DNA of 64,000 nucleotides. Source: Pseudomonas cremoricolorata DSM 17059 = NBRC 16634 (GTDB lineage Bacteria; Pseudomonadota; Gammaproteobacteria; Pseudomonadales; Pseudomonadaceae). The position numbers and the translations under genes are program-made. Where the stretch lies: assembly GCF_000425745.1 (NCBI RefSeq), contig NZ_AUEA01000009.1, forward strand, positions 1 through 64,000, read 5' to 3'. Shown here piece after piece: positions 22,627 through 32,580 of the stretch. Under the pieces are notes generated by a model that saw nothing but the letters and a program-made list of their open reading frames with translations, had not been told where the DNA came from and did no database searches. The first letter of the stretch is position 1, and every line of letters starts with the position of its first letter.

Positions 22627-22915
22627 GTTGGCGGCGGGCAAGCCGTGGTACGTATACCTGGTGCGCGCCGCCAACGGTTCGTTGTACTGCGGCATCAGCG
22701 ACGATCCGCAGCGCCGTTTCGAGCGGCACTGCAAGGGCCAGGGCGCGCGCTACTTCAAGACCAGCCCGGCGCAGGCGCTGGTGTATGTCGAGCAGTGGCC
22801 GGACAAACCCGAAGCGCTGCGTCAGGAACGGCTGGTGAAGAAGCTGCGCAAGTGCGCCAAGGAAGCCCTGGTCGCCAGCTACCAGGGCCTGCCGCTCAGT
22901 CCTTGCGACGCTTGA
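22619..22915 (+). CDS. GIY-YIG superfamily protein (YhbQ-like)
   Basis: A 98-residue single-domain GIY-YIG protein. The signature is split as [20 protein letters not shown], with the catalytic-type Arg in DPQRRFERH following. The GTG at 22619 is used because the domain begins there and this gives the usual length for the family (about 95-100). YhbQ-type proteins are thought to be DNA-acting nucleases with an uncertain role. Its 3' end overlaps the convergent yejK gene by 20 bases. Confidence 0.88.
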   Translation: MAELAAGKPWYVYLVRAANGSLYCGISDDPQRRFERHCKGQGARYFKTSPAQALVYVEQWPDKPEALRQERLVKKLRKCAKEALVASYQGLPLSPCDA

Positions 22916-23903
22916 GCTGATCGATCAGTTGCGTCGGTAGGCCCTTGATCACCAAGGTGCCGGCCTCTTCGTCGTATTCCACCTTCGACCCTAGCAGGTG
23001 TGCCTCGAAGCTGATCGACAGGCCTTCGGCGCGGCCGGTGAAGCGGCGGAACTGGTTGAGGGTGCGTTTGTCGGCGGGGATTTCCGGCGACAGGCCGTAG
23101 TCCTTGTTGCGGATATGTTCGAAGAACGCTCGCGGACGGTCCTCGTCGATCAGGCTGGACAGCTCGTCGAGGGTCACCGGTTCTCCGTTCTTGGTTTGCG
23201 TGGTGGCGTAGTCGACCAGGGTCTGGGTCTTTTCGCGCGCCACTTCCTCGGCCAGGTCTTCACTTTCCACGAAGTCGCTGAAGGCCTTGAGCAAGGTGCG
23301 GGTCTCGCCCGGGCCGTCGACGCCTTCCTGGCAGCCGATGAAGTCACGGAAATACTCCGAGACCTTCTTGCCATTCTTGCCCTTGATGAAGGAAATGTAC
23401 TGGCGTGAGTTGGGGTTGTTCTGCCATTCCGACAGGTTGATGCGTGCAGCCAGGTGCAGTTGGCCCAGATCGAGGTGGCGTGATGGCGTGACATCCAGCT
23501 CGGCGTTCACCGCCACGCCTTCGCTGTGGTGCAGCAGGGCAATGGCCAGGTACTCGGTCATGCCTTGCTGGTAATGGGCGAACAGCACATGGCCGCCGGT
23601 GGACAGGTTGGATTCGTCCATCAGCTTTTGCAGGTGCTCGACCGCGGTGCGGCTGAAGGCAGTGAAGTCCTGGTCGTTGTCCAGGTAGCGCTTGAGCCAG
23701 CCGCTGAACGGGTAGGCGCCGGATTCGCCATGGAACAGACCCCAGGCTTTGCCCTGCTTGGCGTTGTAGCTGTCGTTGAGGTCGCCCAGCAGGTGTTCGA
23801 TGGCATCCGAAGCGCTCAGCTCGGCCTCTCGGGCATGGAGCACGGCGGGCGTGCCATCGGGCTTCTTGTCGATCAGGTGAACGATGCAGTGACGGATTGG
23901 CAT
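22896..23903 (-). CDS. yejK: Nucleoid-associated protein YejK (NdpA)
   Basis: A 335-residue protein of the 37-kD nucleoid-associated family. The N-terminal [17 protein letters not shown] and the central [21 protein letters not shown] are characteristic. The role is in nucleoid structure; mechanism poorly known. It stands divergent from hupN, another nucleoid protein, with about 390 bases between. Confidence 0.93.
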   Translation of the reverse strand: MPIRHCIVHLIDKKPDGTPAVLHAREAELSASDAIEHLLGDLNDSYNAKQGKAWGLFHGESGAYPFSGWLKRYLDNDQDFTAFSRTAVEHLQKLMDESNLSTGGHVLFAHYQQGMTEYLAIALLHHSEGVAVNAELDVTPSRHLDLGQLHLAARINLSEWQNNPNSRQYISFIKGKNGKKVSEYFRDFIGCQEGVDGPGETRTLLKAFSDFVESEDLAEEVAREKTQTLVDYATTQTKNGEPVTLDELSSLIDEDRPRAFFEHIRNKDYGLSPEIPADKRTLNQFRRFTGRAEGLSISFEAHLLGSKVEYDEEAGTLVIKGLPTQLIDQLKRRKD

Positions 23904-24294
23904 GAAGATCTCGCTCAGGTGGAGGCGGAACGTGGCCCGCGCGACAGGCCGCAGAGTTTAACCCAGGGAGGCTGCGCCGCAGTGGCCAGATCGTGGCAGA
24001 AATGGCAGTTGCTTATTTATTGAGCAAAAAACCGTTTTTTTTCCGCAAACCCCTGAAAAACCTGACCAGAAGCGCAGTCTTGAGCGGAATTCGCTGACAG
24101 CCTGTGGTAGTTTTGCCCGGTCTTGCGCCCCATCGGTGGCGCATTGCCGGCAACCCGCTGGGGTCGTGTCGAACCAAACGCTTGAATGGGTATCTACATA
24201 CCCATTGGTGCGGCCCGCCATCTGTATTCGGGCAGGCCCGATAACGATCCGGCACGTTGCTTAATCACTGATTTGATAGGGAAGGAACATCACC
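23904..24294. promoter_or_regulatory. Long divergent promoter region yejK / hupN, with perfect inverted repeat
   Basis: About 390 bases with no gene. It holds A- and T-rich stretches (24023-24060) and, at 24185-24206, a perfect inverted repeat with 9-base arms (AATGGGTAT / ATACCCATT) and a 4-base spacer, about 89 bases before the hupN ATG. This looks like a protein-binding site; the binder is unknown. Confidence 0.5.
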
Positions 24295-24576
24295 ATGGCT
24301 TTGACCAAAGACCAACTGATTGCTGATATCGCCGAAGCTGTCGATGCGCCGAAGACCACCGCCAAGCACGCTCTGGAGCAACTGGGCCAGATCGTTGCCG
24401 ACCAACTGGAAAACGGCGCTGAAATCACCCTGCCAGGCATCGGCAAGCTGAAAGTCTCTGAGCGTCCTGCCCGTACCGGCCGCAACCCTTCGACTGGCGC
24501 TGCCATCGAAATCGCTGCCAAGAAAGTCGTCAAGTTCGTACCTGCCAAGGTTCTGACCGACTCCATCAACAAGTAA
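24295..24576 (+). CDS. hupN: HU-type DNA-binding protein HupN
   Basis: A 93-residue HU protein. It opens with MALTKDQLIADIAEAVDAPK and the DNA-binding arm has GIGKLKVSERPARTGRNPSTG, the HU signature. Of the several HU genes in P. putida, the one between yejK and rlmF is hupN; the symbol is based on this gene order. It bends and compacts DNA. AAGGAA ribosome site at good spacing. Confidence 0.92.
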   Translation: MALTKDQLIADIAEAVDAPKTTAKHALEQLGQIVADQLENGAEITLPGIGKLKVSERPARTGRNPSTGAAIEIAAKKVVKFVPAKVLTDSINK

Positions 24577-24590
24577 TTGTCGATGCGTTG

Positions 24591-24624
24591 AAAGCCGCGT
24601 CCGCTTGCCGGACGCGGCTTTTTT
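24591..24624 (+). terminator. Rho-independent terminator after hupN
   Basis: A perfect 13-base stem (AAAGCCGCGTCCG / CGGACGCGGCTTT) with a 5-base loop and a T-run, 14 bases after the hupN stop. It abuts the stop of the convergent rlmF and may serve both directions. Confidence 0.92.
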
Positions 24625-25577
24625 CATGGCTGCGATTTACCGCGGGCATGCCAGGCGCGACGCGCTGCCAGGTCATGGAAGCTCCAGGCCACCATGCGGC
24701 TGCGTTTTTGCCCCTGGCCCATTTCCACCACCTGCCGCGCGGCGACCCCGGCCTTGTCCAGCGCTGCCTCGATGCCGGGCAGGTTGCTGGCCTTGGACAC
24801 CAGGCTGGTGAACCACAACACCTGCCCGGCGCAGGCCACGCTCTCGGCGATCAGCTGGCTGACGAAGCGAATCTCGCCGCCGCTGCACCACAGTTCATTG
24901 TTCTGCCCGCCGAAGTTCAGCACCGGCAGGCGACGCTTGGGGTCTTGCTTGCCGAGGCTTTTCCACTTGCGCGAGCTGCCGCGGGTGGCCTCTTCCCGCG
25001 AGCTGTGGAAGGGGGGGTTGCACAGGGTGAGGTCGAAGCGCTCGTCCGCTTGCAGCAAGCCGCTGAGGATCGCGGTGGGGTTGCCTTGCTGGCGCAGGCC
25101 GATGGCTTTGCCCAGGCCGTTGGCCTGAACGATGGCCTTGGCCGAGGCGAGGGCGACGGCATCGATGTCCGAGCCGACGAAGCGCCAGCGGTAATCGCTG
25201 TGGCCCAGCAGCGGATAGATGCAGTTGGCGCCGACGCCGATGTCCAGCACGCGCACCTGGGCGCCGCGCGGAATCTGGCCACCGGCATCCTCGCCGAGCA
25301 GGTCGGCCAGGACATGGATGTAGTCGGCCCGGCCCGGAATGGGCGGACACAGGTAATCGGGCGGAATGTCCCAATGGACGATGCCGTACTGCGCCTTGAG
25401 CAGGGCGCGGTTGAACACCCGCACGGCTTCAGGGTTGGCGAAGTCGATGCTGGGTTTGCCGTGGGGATTGGTGAGGGTGAAGCGGCCCAGCTCGGGATGC
25501 GCCTTGATCAGCGCGGGGAAGTCGTAGCGGCCCTGATGGCGGTTGCGCGGATGCAGGGTAGGTTTGTTCTCGGTCAT
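24624..25577 (-). CDS. rlmF: 23S rRNA (adenine-1618-N6)-methyltransferase
   Basis: A 317-residue SAM-dependent methyltransferase. Motif I is [18 protein letters not shown], the acidic motif GSDIDAVAL follows, and the catalytic NPPF motif is in [15 protein letters not shown]. The opening [12 protein letters not shown] is typical of RlmF (YbiN), which modifies A1618 of 23S rRNA. Lies next to valS as in P. putida. Confidence 0.93.
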   Translation of the reverse strand: MTENKPTLHPRNRHQGRYDFPALIKAHPELGRFTLTNPHGKPSIDFANPEAVRVFNRALLKAQYGIVHWDIPPDYLCPPIPGRADYIHVLADLLGEDAGGQIPRGAQVRVLDIGVGANCIYPLLGHSDYRWRFVGSDIDAVALASAKAIVQANGLGKAIGLRQQGNPTAILSGLLQADERFDLTLCNPPFHSSREEATRGSSRKWKSLGKQDPKRRLPVLNFGGQNNELWCSGGEIRFVSQLIAESVACAGQVLWFTSLVSKASNLPGIEAALDKAGVAARQVVEMGQGQKRSRMVAWSFHDLAARRAWHARGKSQP

Positions 25578-25638
25578 TGCGGGTCCGGGTTGTGGACTGT
25601 CCGCCCCTGCACAGCCAGCAGGGGCGGACGAGGCCAGA

Positions 25639-28485
25639 TTACAGCGCAGCGATGCGTGCGTGCTGCTCGGTGAAGTTGGCCAGGGCCTGTTCGGCCTCGG
25701 CCAGCTTGGCCCGTTCCTTGTCGATCACCGCAGGCGGCGCCTTGTCGACGAAGGCCGCGTTGGACAGCTTGCCGCCCACCCGCTGCACTTCGCCTTGCAG
25801 GCGCTGGATTTCCTTGTTCAGGCGCGCCAGTTCGGCATCCTTGTCGATCAGCCCGGCCATCGGCACCAGCACTTGCAGATCGCCCACCAGTGCGGTGGCC
25901 GACAGCGGCGCCTCTTCGGCCTCAGCGAGCACGGTGAAGGACTCGACCTTGGCCAGCTTCTTCAGCAGCGCTTCGTTTTCCTGCAGGCGGCGCTGGTCTT
26001 CGGCGCTGGCATTCTTGAGGAACAGCGGCAGTGGCTTGCCAGGACCGATGTTCATCTCGGCGCGGATGTTGCGCAGGCCGACCATCAGCTCCTTGAGCCA
26101 CTCGATGTCGCCCTCGGCAGCGCTGTCGATGCGCGCCTCGACCGCCACCGGCCATGGCTGCAGCATGATGGTCTTGCCGTCGATGCCCGCCAGCGGCGCG
26201 ATACGCTGCCAGATTTCCTCGGTGATGAACGGCATGAACGGATGTGCCAGGCGCAGCGCCACTTCCAGCACTCGAACCAGCGTACGGCGGGTGCCGCGGG
26301 CGCGTTCGACCGGTGCGTGCTCATCCCACAGCACTGGCTTGGACAGCTCCAGATACCAGTCGCAGTACTGGTTCCAGATGAACTCGTACAGCGCCTGGCT
26401 GGCCAGGTCGAAGCGGAACTGCTCGAGCTGACGGGTCACCTCGGCTTCGGTGCGCTGCAGCTGCGAGATGATCCAGCGGTCGGCCAGCGACAGCTCGTAG
26501 GCCTCGCCGTTCTGGCCGCAGTCCTCGCCCTTGTCCAGCACGTAGCGGGCGGCGTTCCAGATCTTGTTGCAGAAGTTGCGGTAACCCTCGACCCGGCCCA
26601 TGTCGAACTTGATGTCGCGGCCGGTGGAGGCCAGCGAGCAGAAGGTGAAGCGCAGGGCGTCGGTGCCGTAGCTGGCGATGCCTTCGGGGAACTCGGCCTT
26701 GGTCTGCTTGGCGATCTTTTCCGCAAGCTTGGGCTGCAGCAGACCGCTGGTGCGTTTTTCCAGCAGCGCATCGAGGGTGATGCCGTCGACGATGTCCAGC
26801 GGGTCAAGCACGTTGCCCTTGGACTTGGACATCTTCTGTCCCTGGCCATCGCGCACCAGGCCGTGTACGTACACGGTCTTGAACGGCACCTGCGGGGTGC
26901 CATCCTCGTTCTTGACCAGGTGCATGGTCAGCATGATCATCCGGGCGACCCAGAAGAAGATGATGTCGAAGCCGGTGACCAGTACGTCGGTGGAGTGGAA
27001 TTTCTTCAGGAATTCGGTCTGCTGCGGCCAGCCGAGGGTGGAGAAGGTCCACAGCCCCGAGCTGAACCAGGTGTCGAGCACGTCGTCGTCCTGGCGCAGC
27101 GCGACGTCATCGCCCAGACCATGCTTGGCGCGTACTTCGGCCTCGTTGCGACCGACATAGACACGACCCGAAGCGTCGTACCAGGCCGGAATGCGGTGGC
27201 CCCACCACAGCTGACGGCTGATGCACCAGTCCTGGATGTCGCGCATCCACGAGAAGTACATGTTCTCGTACTGCTTGGGCACGAATTCGATACGGCCGTC
27301 TTCCACCGCAGCGATGGCGGGCTCGGCCAGGGGTTTGGTCGACACGTACCACTGGTCGGTCAGCCATGGCTCGATGACGGTGCCGGAACGGTCGCCCTTG
27401 GGCACCTTCAGGGCATGGTCATCGATGCTCACCAGCAGGCCCAGGGCGTCGAGGTCGGCGACCACTTGCTTGCGCGCGACGAAGCGGTCGAGGCCGGCGT
27501 ACTGCGCGGGCAGGGCGGTGTCGACCTGCTCGTTGAGGCTGCCGTCGAGGTTGAAGGCTTGTGCGGCGCCGAGCACGCAGGCGTTCTTGTCGAAGATGTT
27601 GAGCAGCGGCAGGTTGTGACGCTTGCCCACTTCATAGTCGTTGAAGTCGTGCGCCGGGGTGATCTTCACGCAGCCGGTGCCGAACTCCGGGTCGCAGTAG
27701 TCGTCGGCGACGATCGGAATGCGCCGGCCCACCAGCGGCAGGTCGACGAAGCTGCCGATCAGCGCCTGGTAGCGCTCGTCGTTGGGGTTGACCGCAACCG
27801 CGGCATCGCCCAGCAGGGTTTCCGGACGGGTGGTGGCGACCACCAGGTAAGCCTCGCCATCGGCGGTGGTGGCGCCGTCAGCCAATGGGTAGCGCAGGTT
27901 CCACAGGTGACCGCGCTCGTCATGGCTTTCCACTTCCAGGTCGGAAATGGCCGTGTGCAGCTTGGTGTCCCAGTTGACCAGGCGCTTGCCGCGGTAGATC
28001 AGGCCATCTTCGTGCAGGCGCACGAAGGCTTCCTTGACCGCATCGGACAGGCCGTCGTCCATGGTGAAGCGCTCGCGGGTCCAGTCCACCGACGAGCCCA
28101 GGCGGCGGATCTGCCGGCTGATGTTGCCGCCGGACTGTTCTTTCCATTCCCAGATCTTTTCCAGGAACGGCTCGCGGCCCAGATCGTGACGGTTCTGCCC
28201 CTTGGCTTCGAGCTGACGCTCGACCAGCATCTGCGTGGCGATACCGGCGTGGTCGGTGCCCGGTTGCCAAAGGGTGTCGCGCCCCTGCATGCGACGGAAG
28301 CGGATCAACGCATCCATGATGGCGTTGTTGAAGCCGTGACCCATGTGCAGGCTGCCGGTGACGTTCGGCGGCGGGATCATGATGGTGTACGACTCACCTG
28401 CACCTTGTGGGGCGAAGTAGTTTTCGGCCTCCCAGGTGGTGTACCAGGAAGTTTCGATGGCGTGCGGCTGGTAGGTCTTATCCAT
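25639..28485 (-). CDS. valS: Valyl-tRNA synthetase
   Basis: A 948-residue class I aminoacyl-tRNA synthetase. The HIGH motif appears as [12 protein letters not shown] near residue 45 and the KMSKS motif as [10 protein letters not shown]. An editing domain lies between ([12 protein letters not shown] region), and the C-terminal coiled-coil arm is seen in [20 protein letters not shown]. No holC gene precedes it here, unlike the order in some gamma-proteobacteria. Confidence 0.98.
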   Translation of the reverse strand: MDKTYQPHAIETSWYTTWEAENYFAPQGAGESYTIMIPPPNVTGSLHMGHGFNNAIMDALIRFRRMQGRDTLWQPGTDHAGIATQMLVERQLEAKGQNRHDLGREPFLEKIWEWKEQSGGNISRQIRRLGSSVDWTRERFTMDDGLSDAVKEAFVRLHEDGLIYRGKRLVNWDTKLHTAISDLEVESHDERGHLWNLRYPLADGATTADGEAYLVVATTRPETLLGDAAVAVNPNDERYQALIGSFVDLPLVGRRIPIVADDYCDPEFGTGCVKITPAHDFNDYEVGKRHNLPLLNIFDKNACVLGAAQAFNLDGSLNEQVDTALPAQYAGLDRFVARKQVVADLDALGLLVSIDDHALKVPKGDRSGTVIEPWLTDQWYVSTKPLAEPAIAAVEDGRIEFVPKQYENMYFSWMRDIQDWCISRQLWWGHRIPAWYDASGRVYVGRNEAEVRAKHGLGDDVALRQDDDVLDTWFSSGLWTFSTLGWPQQTEFLKKFHSTDVLVTGFDIIFFWVARMIMLTMHLVKNEDGTPQVPFKTVYVHGLVRDGQGQKMSKSKGNVLDPLDIVDGITLDALLEKRTSGLLQPKLAEKIAKQTKAEFPEGIASYGTDALRFTFCSLASTGRDIKFDMGRVEGYRNFCNKIWNAARYVLDKGEDCGQNGEAYELSLADRWIISQLQRTEAEVTRQLEQFRFDLASQALYEFIWNQYCDWYLELSKPVLWDEHAPVERARGTRRTLVRVLEVALRLAHPFMPFITEEIWQRIAPLAGIDGKTIMLQPWPVAVEARIDSAAEGDIEWLKELMVGLRNIRAEMNIGPGKPLPLFLKNASAEDQRRLQENEALLKKLAKVESFTVLAEAEEAPLSATALVGDLQVLVPMAGLIDKDAELARLNKEIQRLQGEVQRVGGKLSNAAFVDKAPPAVIDKERAKLAEAEQALANFTEQHARIAAL

Positions 28486-28601
28486 GCGCGGCGGGACCCT
28501 TAGGCATTAATTCGGGAAAGCCGGGAAGTATAACCAAGCTAGGCCCCGCGGCGACAGGGGCAAGCTGAGCGCCGAGCCCCGGTCATCCGCTGCAACACCG
28601 T

Positions 28602-29699
28602 TCAGATCAGATGCAGATGGTTGTCCCACAGCCCCGAGGGCAACTTCAGCGGCTGGCCGATCAGTTCTGCCTTGCGGCAGTCGTACAGGCGGCAGCGGCC
28701 CTGGCCGGAGGTAACGACGAAGCCATCGTTCACCGCCGCTACCCCGGCGCAGTCCGGCATCGGTGCATCCAGGCGCACCGCGCCGCTGTCCAGCTCCCAG
28801 ATGAACAGACGGTTGGCCCGCGGCGCGGTCAGCGCCACCAGGCGCAGCTCGTCATGCACGGCCACACTGGCGGTGTAGTGGGCCATGCTCTGCAACTGGC
28901 TCGCGGCCACCGGGAATGCCTGGAACGGCTGTCCCGGACGCTTGATCGCCAGCAGCTCCGGAGTGTCTTCGGCGGCGCCCATATACTGCTGACAGGCGAG
29001 CACCGTGCCGTCTCGGGCAATGGCCAGGTGGCGCACGCTGTTCATCTGCTGGCTGAGGGTTTCCTGGCTGAGCAGGGTGCCGTCGCGCTGCATCAGCACC
29101 AGGCTTGGCTGCATGGCGTCGAGGTTCATCTCGACGCGGCTTTCGGCCTCGGTGCGGATGCCGCCGTTGGCCACCACCAGGGTTTCGCCATCGGGCAGCC
29201 AGGCCAGTTCATGGGGGCCGATGCCGTGGGTGGGAATCTCGCCGGTGTAGTGCAATCGGTCGCCTTCGAAGCGGTACACCCCGAGCACGCCACGACCGGG
29301 GTCGGTGGTGTCGTTCTCGGTGGCGTACAACCATTCGCCGTCCTTGTGCAGAACGGCGTGGCCGTAGAAGTGCCGGTTGGGCTGCGAGGTGAGGGTCTGC
29401 AGCAGGCGGCCATCGCGCAGGTCGATCAGGTAGCTCTCGGTGCCCGGGCGGCGGGCGACGAACAGTGCCAGCGGCTTGCTCGGGTGATTGACGATGGCGT
29501 GGCAGCGCTGGTTCACCGCAGTGGCGAACACCTCGCTGCCGTCGAGCCGATAGCCGACGGCGTAGTGTTTGCCGTCGCTGTCGTCTCGCGCCGAGAGCAG
29601 CAGCGGGGTGCTGCCGGCGTTGCGCGCCAGGCTCCAGCCACCCAGGTTCAGGGCGCTGAGCAGGGCGCTACCGAGTTTCAGGGCCTGGCGTCGCAGCAT
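28602..29699 (-). CDS. DUF1513 beta-propeller-like protein, probable Tat export
   Basis: A 365-residue protein of the DUF1513 family, with repeated beta-blade segments (GHAVLHKDGEWLYATEND, GIGPHELAWLPDGETLVVANGG). The N-terminus MLRRQALKLGSALLSALN has a twin-arginine-like RRQALK followed by a hydrophobic stretch, so export to the periplasm by Tat is plausible. It is the last gene of the imelysin/di-haem locus and conserved there in Pseudomonas, suggesting a role with iron. A GTG at 29708 is an alternative start that would overlap the imelysin stop. Confidence 0.85.
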   Translation of the reverse strand: MLRRQALKLGSALLSALNLGGWSLARNAGSTPLLLSARDDSDGKHYAVGYRLDGSEVFATAVNQRCHAIVNHPSKPLALFVARRPGTESYLIDLRDGRLLQTLTSQPNRHFYGHAVLHKDGEWLYATENDTTDPGRGVLGVYRFEGDRLHYTGEIPTHGIGPHELAWLPDGETLVVANGGIRTEAESRVEMNLDAMQPSLVLMQRDGTLLSQETLSQQMNSVRHLAIARDGTVLACQQYMGAAEDTPELLAIKRPGQPFQAFPVAASQLQSMAHYTASVAVHDELRLVALTAPRANRLFIWELDSGAVRLDAPMPDCAGVAAVNDGFVVTSGQGRCRLYDCRKAELIGQPLKLPSGLWDNHLHLI

Positions 29700-29700
29700 G

Positions 29701-30765
29701 TCAGTCACCGTCGTTGGCGTTGAAGCCCAGTTGAATGTTCAAGGCCTTGGCCAGTTCGCCTTCGTGCAGACGGTGGACGACGTTGAGGCTGTCGTAGATC
29801 TGGTTCAGACGCTGTTTGCCGGCATCGTCGGCCAGCAGTTCGCCGAGGGTCTGCTGGTTGTCTTCGAGCAGCTTGATCGAGGTGGCGTAGGCGTCGTCGA
29901 TCTTCTGCGCCAGGGCTTCCTGGTCTTTGCCGAGCAGGCCGCGCAGGCCTTTGTTGTCGACCCCGAGCCAGACCGCCTGGGCCGCCTTGAGGCTGGCCTC
30001 GAGGCTTTTCATCGAGCTGTGGCTGCGCCAGGCTTCGGCTTGCAGTGGCTGGGCGATGCCCTTGCTCTGACGGCCCATCGGTGCGCCGAGTTTTTTCTTC
30101 AGGGTATCCAGGGCGGTGACCTGGGCACGCAGCAGGTCGGCGATCGCCTCGTGGGAGTCGGCGTAGCGCTGGTTGGGGAACTTGGTCATCTGCGAGAGCA
30201 TGCCGTCGGTGCTGTTCCAGCCCTTGAGGATCTCTTCGGCCAGGGCCTTCTGGTGCTCGGCGATGGCCACCAGCAGCGGGCAGTAACGGGCTTTCTGCTC
30301 GTCAGTGGCGATATCCGGCTTGCTGTCGAAGAGGATGTACTCGTAGGCCGACAGGCCGCGCACCACGACGCTGGATTTGCCCAGGGTCTGCGCATCGACG
30401 GGTTTGTCACCATTGACCAACTGCTCGACCTGACGGCCGACCAGGTTCTTCTTGTCGGGCCAGAACTGCACTTGCCAGGGGCGGTTGCCCTCGGCCAGCG
30501 GACCGACCAGCAGCGGCTGCAGCTCAGACCAGGCCTTGTGCGCGTTGAGGTAGTCGGCGCGGGCTTTTTCCAGCGATTCCTTGCCCTCGCAGAAGGCCAG
30601 GGCGCTGGCGGCCAGCTGCTTGTCGGCTTCGACCCAGCGGCTGTAGGTGGGCAGGATCACTTGCTTGGCGATGGCGGCCGAGGTGACTGCTTGCGGGTCC
30701 TGCGGCGAGCAGGCGCCGAGGGCGAGTGCGGCGAGGCTGGTGAACAACAGTTTGGGTCGGAACAT
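29701..30765 (-). CDS. Imelysin-family lipoprotein with degenerate metal motif
   Basis: A 354-residue probable lipoprotein: signal peptide with lipobox LALGAC, Cys19 as lipid site. The body is helix-rich imelysin/IPPA type. The family motif GxHxxE appears as Gly137-Leu-Ser-Ala-Tyr-Glu142, so the metal-type His is Ser139. It therefore may have lost the metal site that the partner at 32581-33918 keeps. It lies 19 bases after the di-haem gene and 1 base before DUF1513. Periplasmic iron binding or scaffold role is inference. Confidence 0.87.
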   Translation of the reverse strand: MFRPKLLFTSLAALALGACSPQDPQAVTSAAIAKQVILPTYSRWVEADKQLAASALAFCEGKESLEKARADYLNAHKAWSELQPLLVGPLAEGNRPWQVQFWPDKKNLVGRQVEQLVNGDKPVDAQTLGKSSVVVRGLSAYEYILFDSKPDIATDEQKARYCPLLVAIAEHQKALAEEILKGWNSTDGMLSQMTKFPNQRYADSHEAIADLLRAQVTALDTLKKKLGAPMGRQSKGIAQPLQAEAWRSHSSMKSLEASLKAAQAVWLGVDNKGLRGLLGKDQEALAQKIDDAYATSIKLLEDNQQTLGELLADDAGKQRLNQIYDSLNVVHRLHEGELAKALNIQLGFNANDGD

Positions 30766-30784
30766 GCCCGGCTCCTTGCGCGTT

Positions 30785-32209
30785 TTAAAGTGAGTTCAGG
30801 AACGCCAGCAGCGCGGCGCGCTGCTCGGCATCGAAGGTCAGCACATGCTGGCGGGCTTTTTCTGCCTCGCCGCCGTGCCAGAGCACGGCCTCGAGCAGCG
30901 TGCGGGCACGGCCATCATGGAGAAACTGAGTGTGGCCACTGACGTTCTGGGTCAGGCCGATGCCCCACAGCGGCGGGGTGCGCCAGTCTTGCCCGCCTGC
31001 GGCGAACTCGCTGCGGTTGTCGGCAAGGCCTGGGCCCATGTCATGCAATAGCAGGTCACTGTAGGGGCGAATCACCTGGCCGGCCAGTTCCGGCTCGGCG
31101 GCATCGCCGGCCGTGGTGAACTGCGGGGTATGGCAGCCCTGGCAGCCGGCCTGGAAGAACAGGTTCTTGCCGGCCAGCACTTGGGCATCGCCGACGTTAC
31201 GTCGCGCCGGCACGCCGAGGTTGCGGGTGTAGAACGTCACCAGGCGCAGGATGTTGTCGCTGACTTCCTTCTCGCCGTTTTCGCCGTCGCCATTGGGCGC
31301 GGCGCGGCAGTCGGTCTGCGCTGCAGTGCAGTCGTCGACCGGCTGCAAGGTGGTGGTCAGGCCCATGTCGCCTGCGAAGGCGTGCACGTTCTGCTGATTG
31401 ACATTGGGCTGGCCGGCCTTCCAGCCGAAGCGCCCGAGCACGGTTTTCTGCTGGGCCTGATCCCACACAAGGTTCGGCCGGCCGCGAATGCCATCGCCGT
31501 TGCGGTCATCCGGGTCGGCGTTGGCGAGGATGTCCTTCTCGGCAATCGCCTCGAGCAAACCCAGGCCGATCATCGGCGGCGCAATGCGCGCCGAGAAGCG
31601 CGTGTCCGGGTGCATCGGGCCATAGCCGAGCTGGGTGATCTGCAACTGCGGCTGGCGCAACTCAACGCTGTGGCCGTCGGCGAAGTTCACCGTGTGCGTG
31701 GTGTACGCGACCCGCACCTTGCCCTCGGGGCGCACGCCGGGAATGGCCATGTCCTGCAACTGCGTGCCATACACCGGCTCCGGCACCACACCCAGGCGCT
31801 TGATTTCTTCCACGTAGGCCGGCTGGTCAGGGATCGACAGGCGCACCAGCATCGACACGGCGTTGCTGGCGTCAGGCTCGGGTGGATGGCCACGACCGTC
31901 ACGGATGTGGCAGTTGATACAGGCGTTGGTGTTGAACAACGGCCCCAGCCCATCGCGCGCCGTGGTGGTGGAGGGGGCGATCACCCACGGGTTGCGGAAA
32001 AAGCTGTTGCCCACCGCAAAATCCAGACGCCGCTCGTGGGAAAGGTTCGCCGCCGGCAGAGAAAACGCATTTCGATCGCCACGCTTGACCGTCGTCTCAC
32101 CCCCCGACAACGCTTCGCCCGGCTCGGCCTCAGTGAAACGCGGCGGCGCGTCATCACAGGCAGCCAGGGCAGCGGCCAGCAGTAGGGGGGAGAGACGAAG
32201 CAGAGACAT
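30785..32209 (-). CDS. Di-haem oxidoreductase-like lipoprotein (DHOR/DUF1111)
   Basis: A 474-residue exported protein with lipobox LAAALAAC (Cys18). Two c-type haem sites are visible: CINCH (about residue 97) and CQGCH (about residue 360). These and motifs such as NACINCHIRDGRGHPP and QFLHDGRARTLLEAVLWHGGEA fit the di-haem peroxidase-like DHOR family. It stands between two imelysins; the set (imelysin, DHOR, imelysin, DUF1513) is a known conserved Pseudomonas locus linked with iron. A redox role, such as ferric/ferrous change in the periplasm, is inference. Confidence 0.9.
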   Translation of the reverse strand: MSLLRLSPLLLAAALAACDDAPPRFTEAEPGEALSGGETTVKRGDRNAFSLPAANLSHERRLDFAVGNSFFRNPWVIAPSTTTARDGLGPLFNTNACINCHIRDGRGHPPEPDASNAVSMLVRLSIPDQPAYVEEIKRLGVVPEPVYGTQLQDMAIPGVRPEGKVRVAYTTHTVNFADGHSVELRQPQLQITQLGYGPMHPDTRFSARIAPPMIGLGLLEAIAEKDILANADPDDRNGDGIRGRPNLVWDQAQQKTVLGRFGWKAGQPNVNQQNVHAFAGDMGLTTTLQPVDDCTAAQTDCRAAPNGDGENGEKEVSDNILRLVTFYTRNLGVPARRNVGDAQVLAGKNLFFQAGCQGCHTPQFTTAGDAAEPELAGQVIRPYSDLLLHDMGPGLADNRSEFAAGGQDWRTPPLWGIGLTQNVSGHTQFLHDGRARTLLEAVLWHGGEAEKARQHVLTFDAEQRAALLAFLNSL

Positions 32210-32580
32210 CCACGGTCCTGGACTTGAGCTTAAAATCGGCGAGCAAGCTTAGCAGGCTGTAGATATTTGAATAAGAGCAATTTGCAATTGGCGGATGAAA
32301 CTGGTGTTAGGTGCAAGAGCGTCTTCAGTTGCGATGGGCGGCAAAGCCGGCCCAACCCAGCCGACTGAGATGTGCCTGTTAGCCCTCTTTCGCGCATGTC
32401 GGGCCGGCTTTGCCGTCCATCGCGGCTTGCGCCGCTCCTACACCCAGCCAGCCCGGTCACCGCTTCGGCATCGCTGGCGCTGGCCCATGAGGTCTGGTCC
32501 ATAGCGGCCTGCTCAATCGAAGAAAACGCTCATAAAAAAAGCGGCCCGAAAGCCGCTTCTTCCAGCACCTCAACCGCGGA
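32210..32580. repeat. Intergenic region with REP-like inverted repeat
   Basis: Within this 370-base gap, a 25-base arm at 32332-32356 (core GGCAAAGCCGGCCC) is repeated in inverted form at 32398-32422 with two mismatches, followed at about 32422-32443 by GCGGCTTGCGCCGCTCC, the type of palindrome known from P. putida REP sequences. It separates the first imelysin gene from the di-haem gene. Confidence 0.55.
32533..32558 (-). terminator. Rho-independent terminator after the first imelysin gene
   Basis: On the reverse strand, a 7-base stem (AAGCGGC / GCCGCTT) with a 6-base loop is followed by seven T. It lies 23 bases after the imelysin stop, so the di-haem group downstream is probably read by leakage or from its own promoter. 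Confidence 0.8.

Noticed and set aside
25543..28503. Forward frame of nearly 990 codons
   Set aside because: Antisense shadow of valS, whose HIGH and KMSKS motifs and full domain order lie on the other strand.
32240..32290. Possible second Fur box before the di-haem gene
   Set aside because: The A+T-rich stretch could not be aligned with the consensus better than chance.
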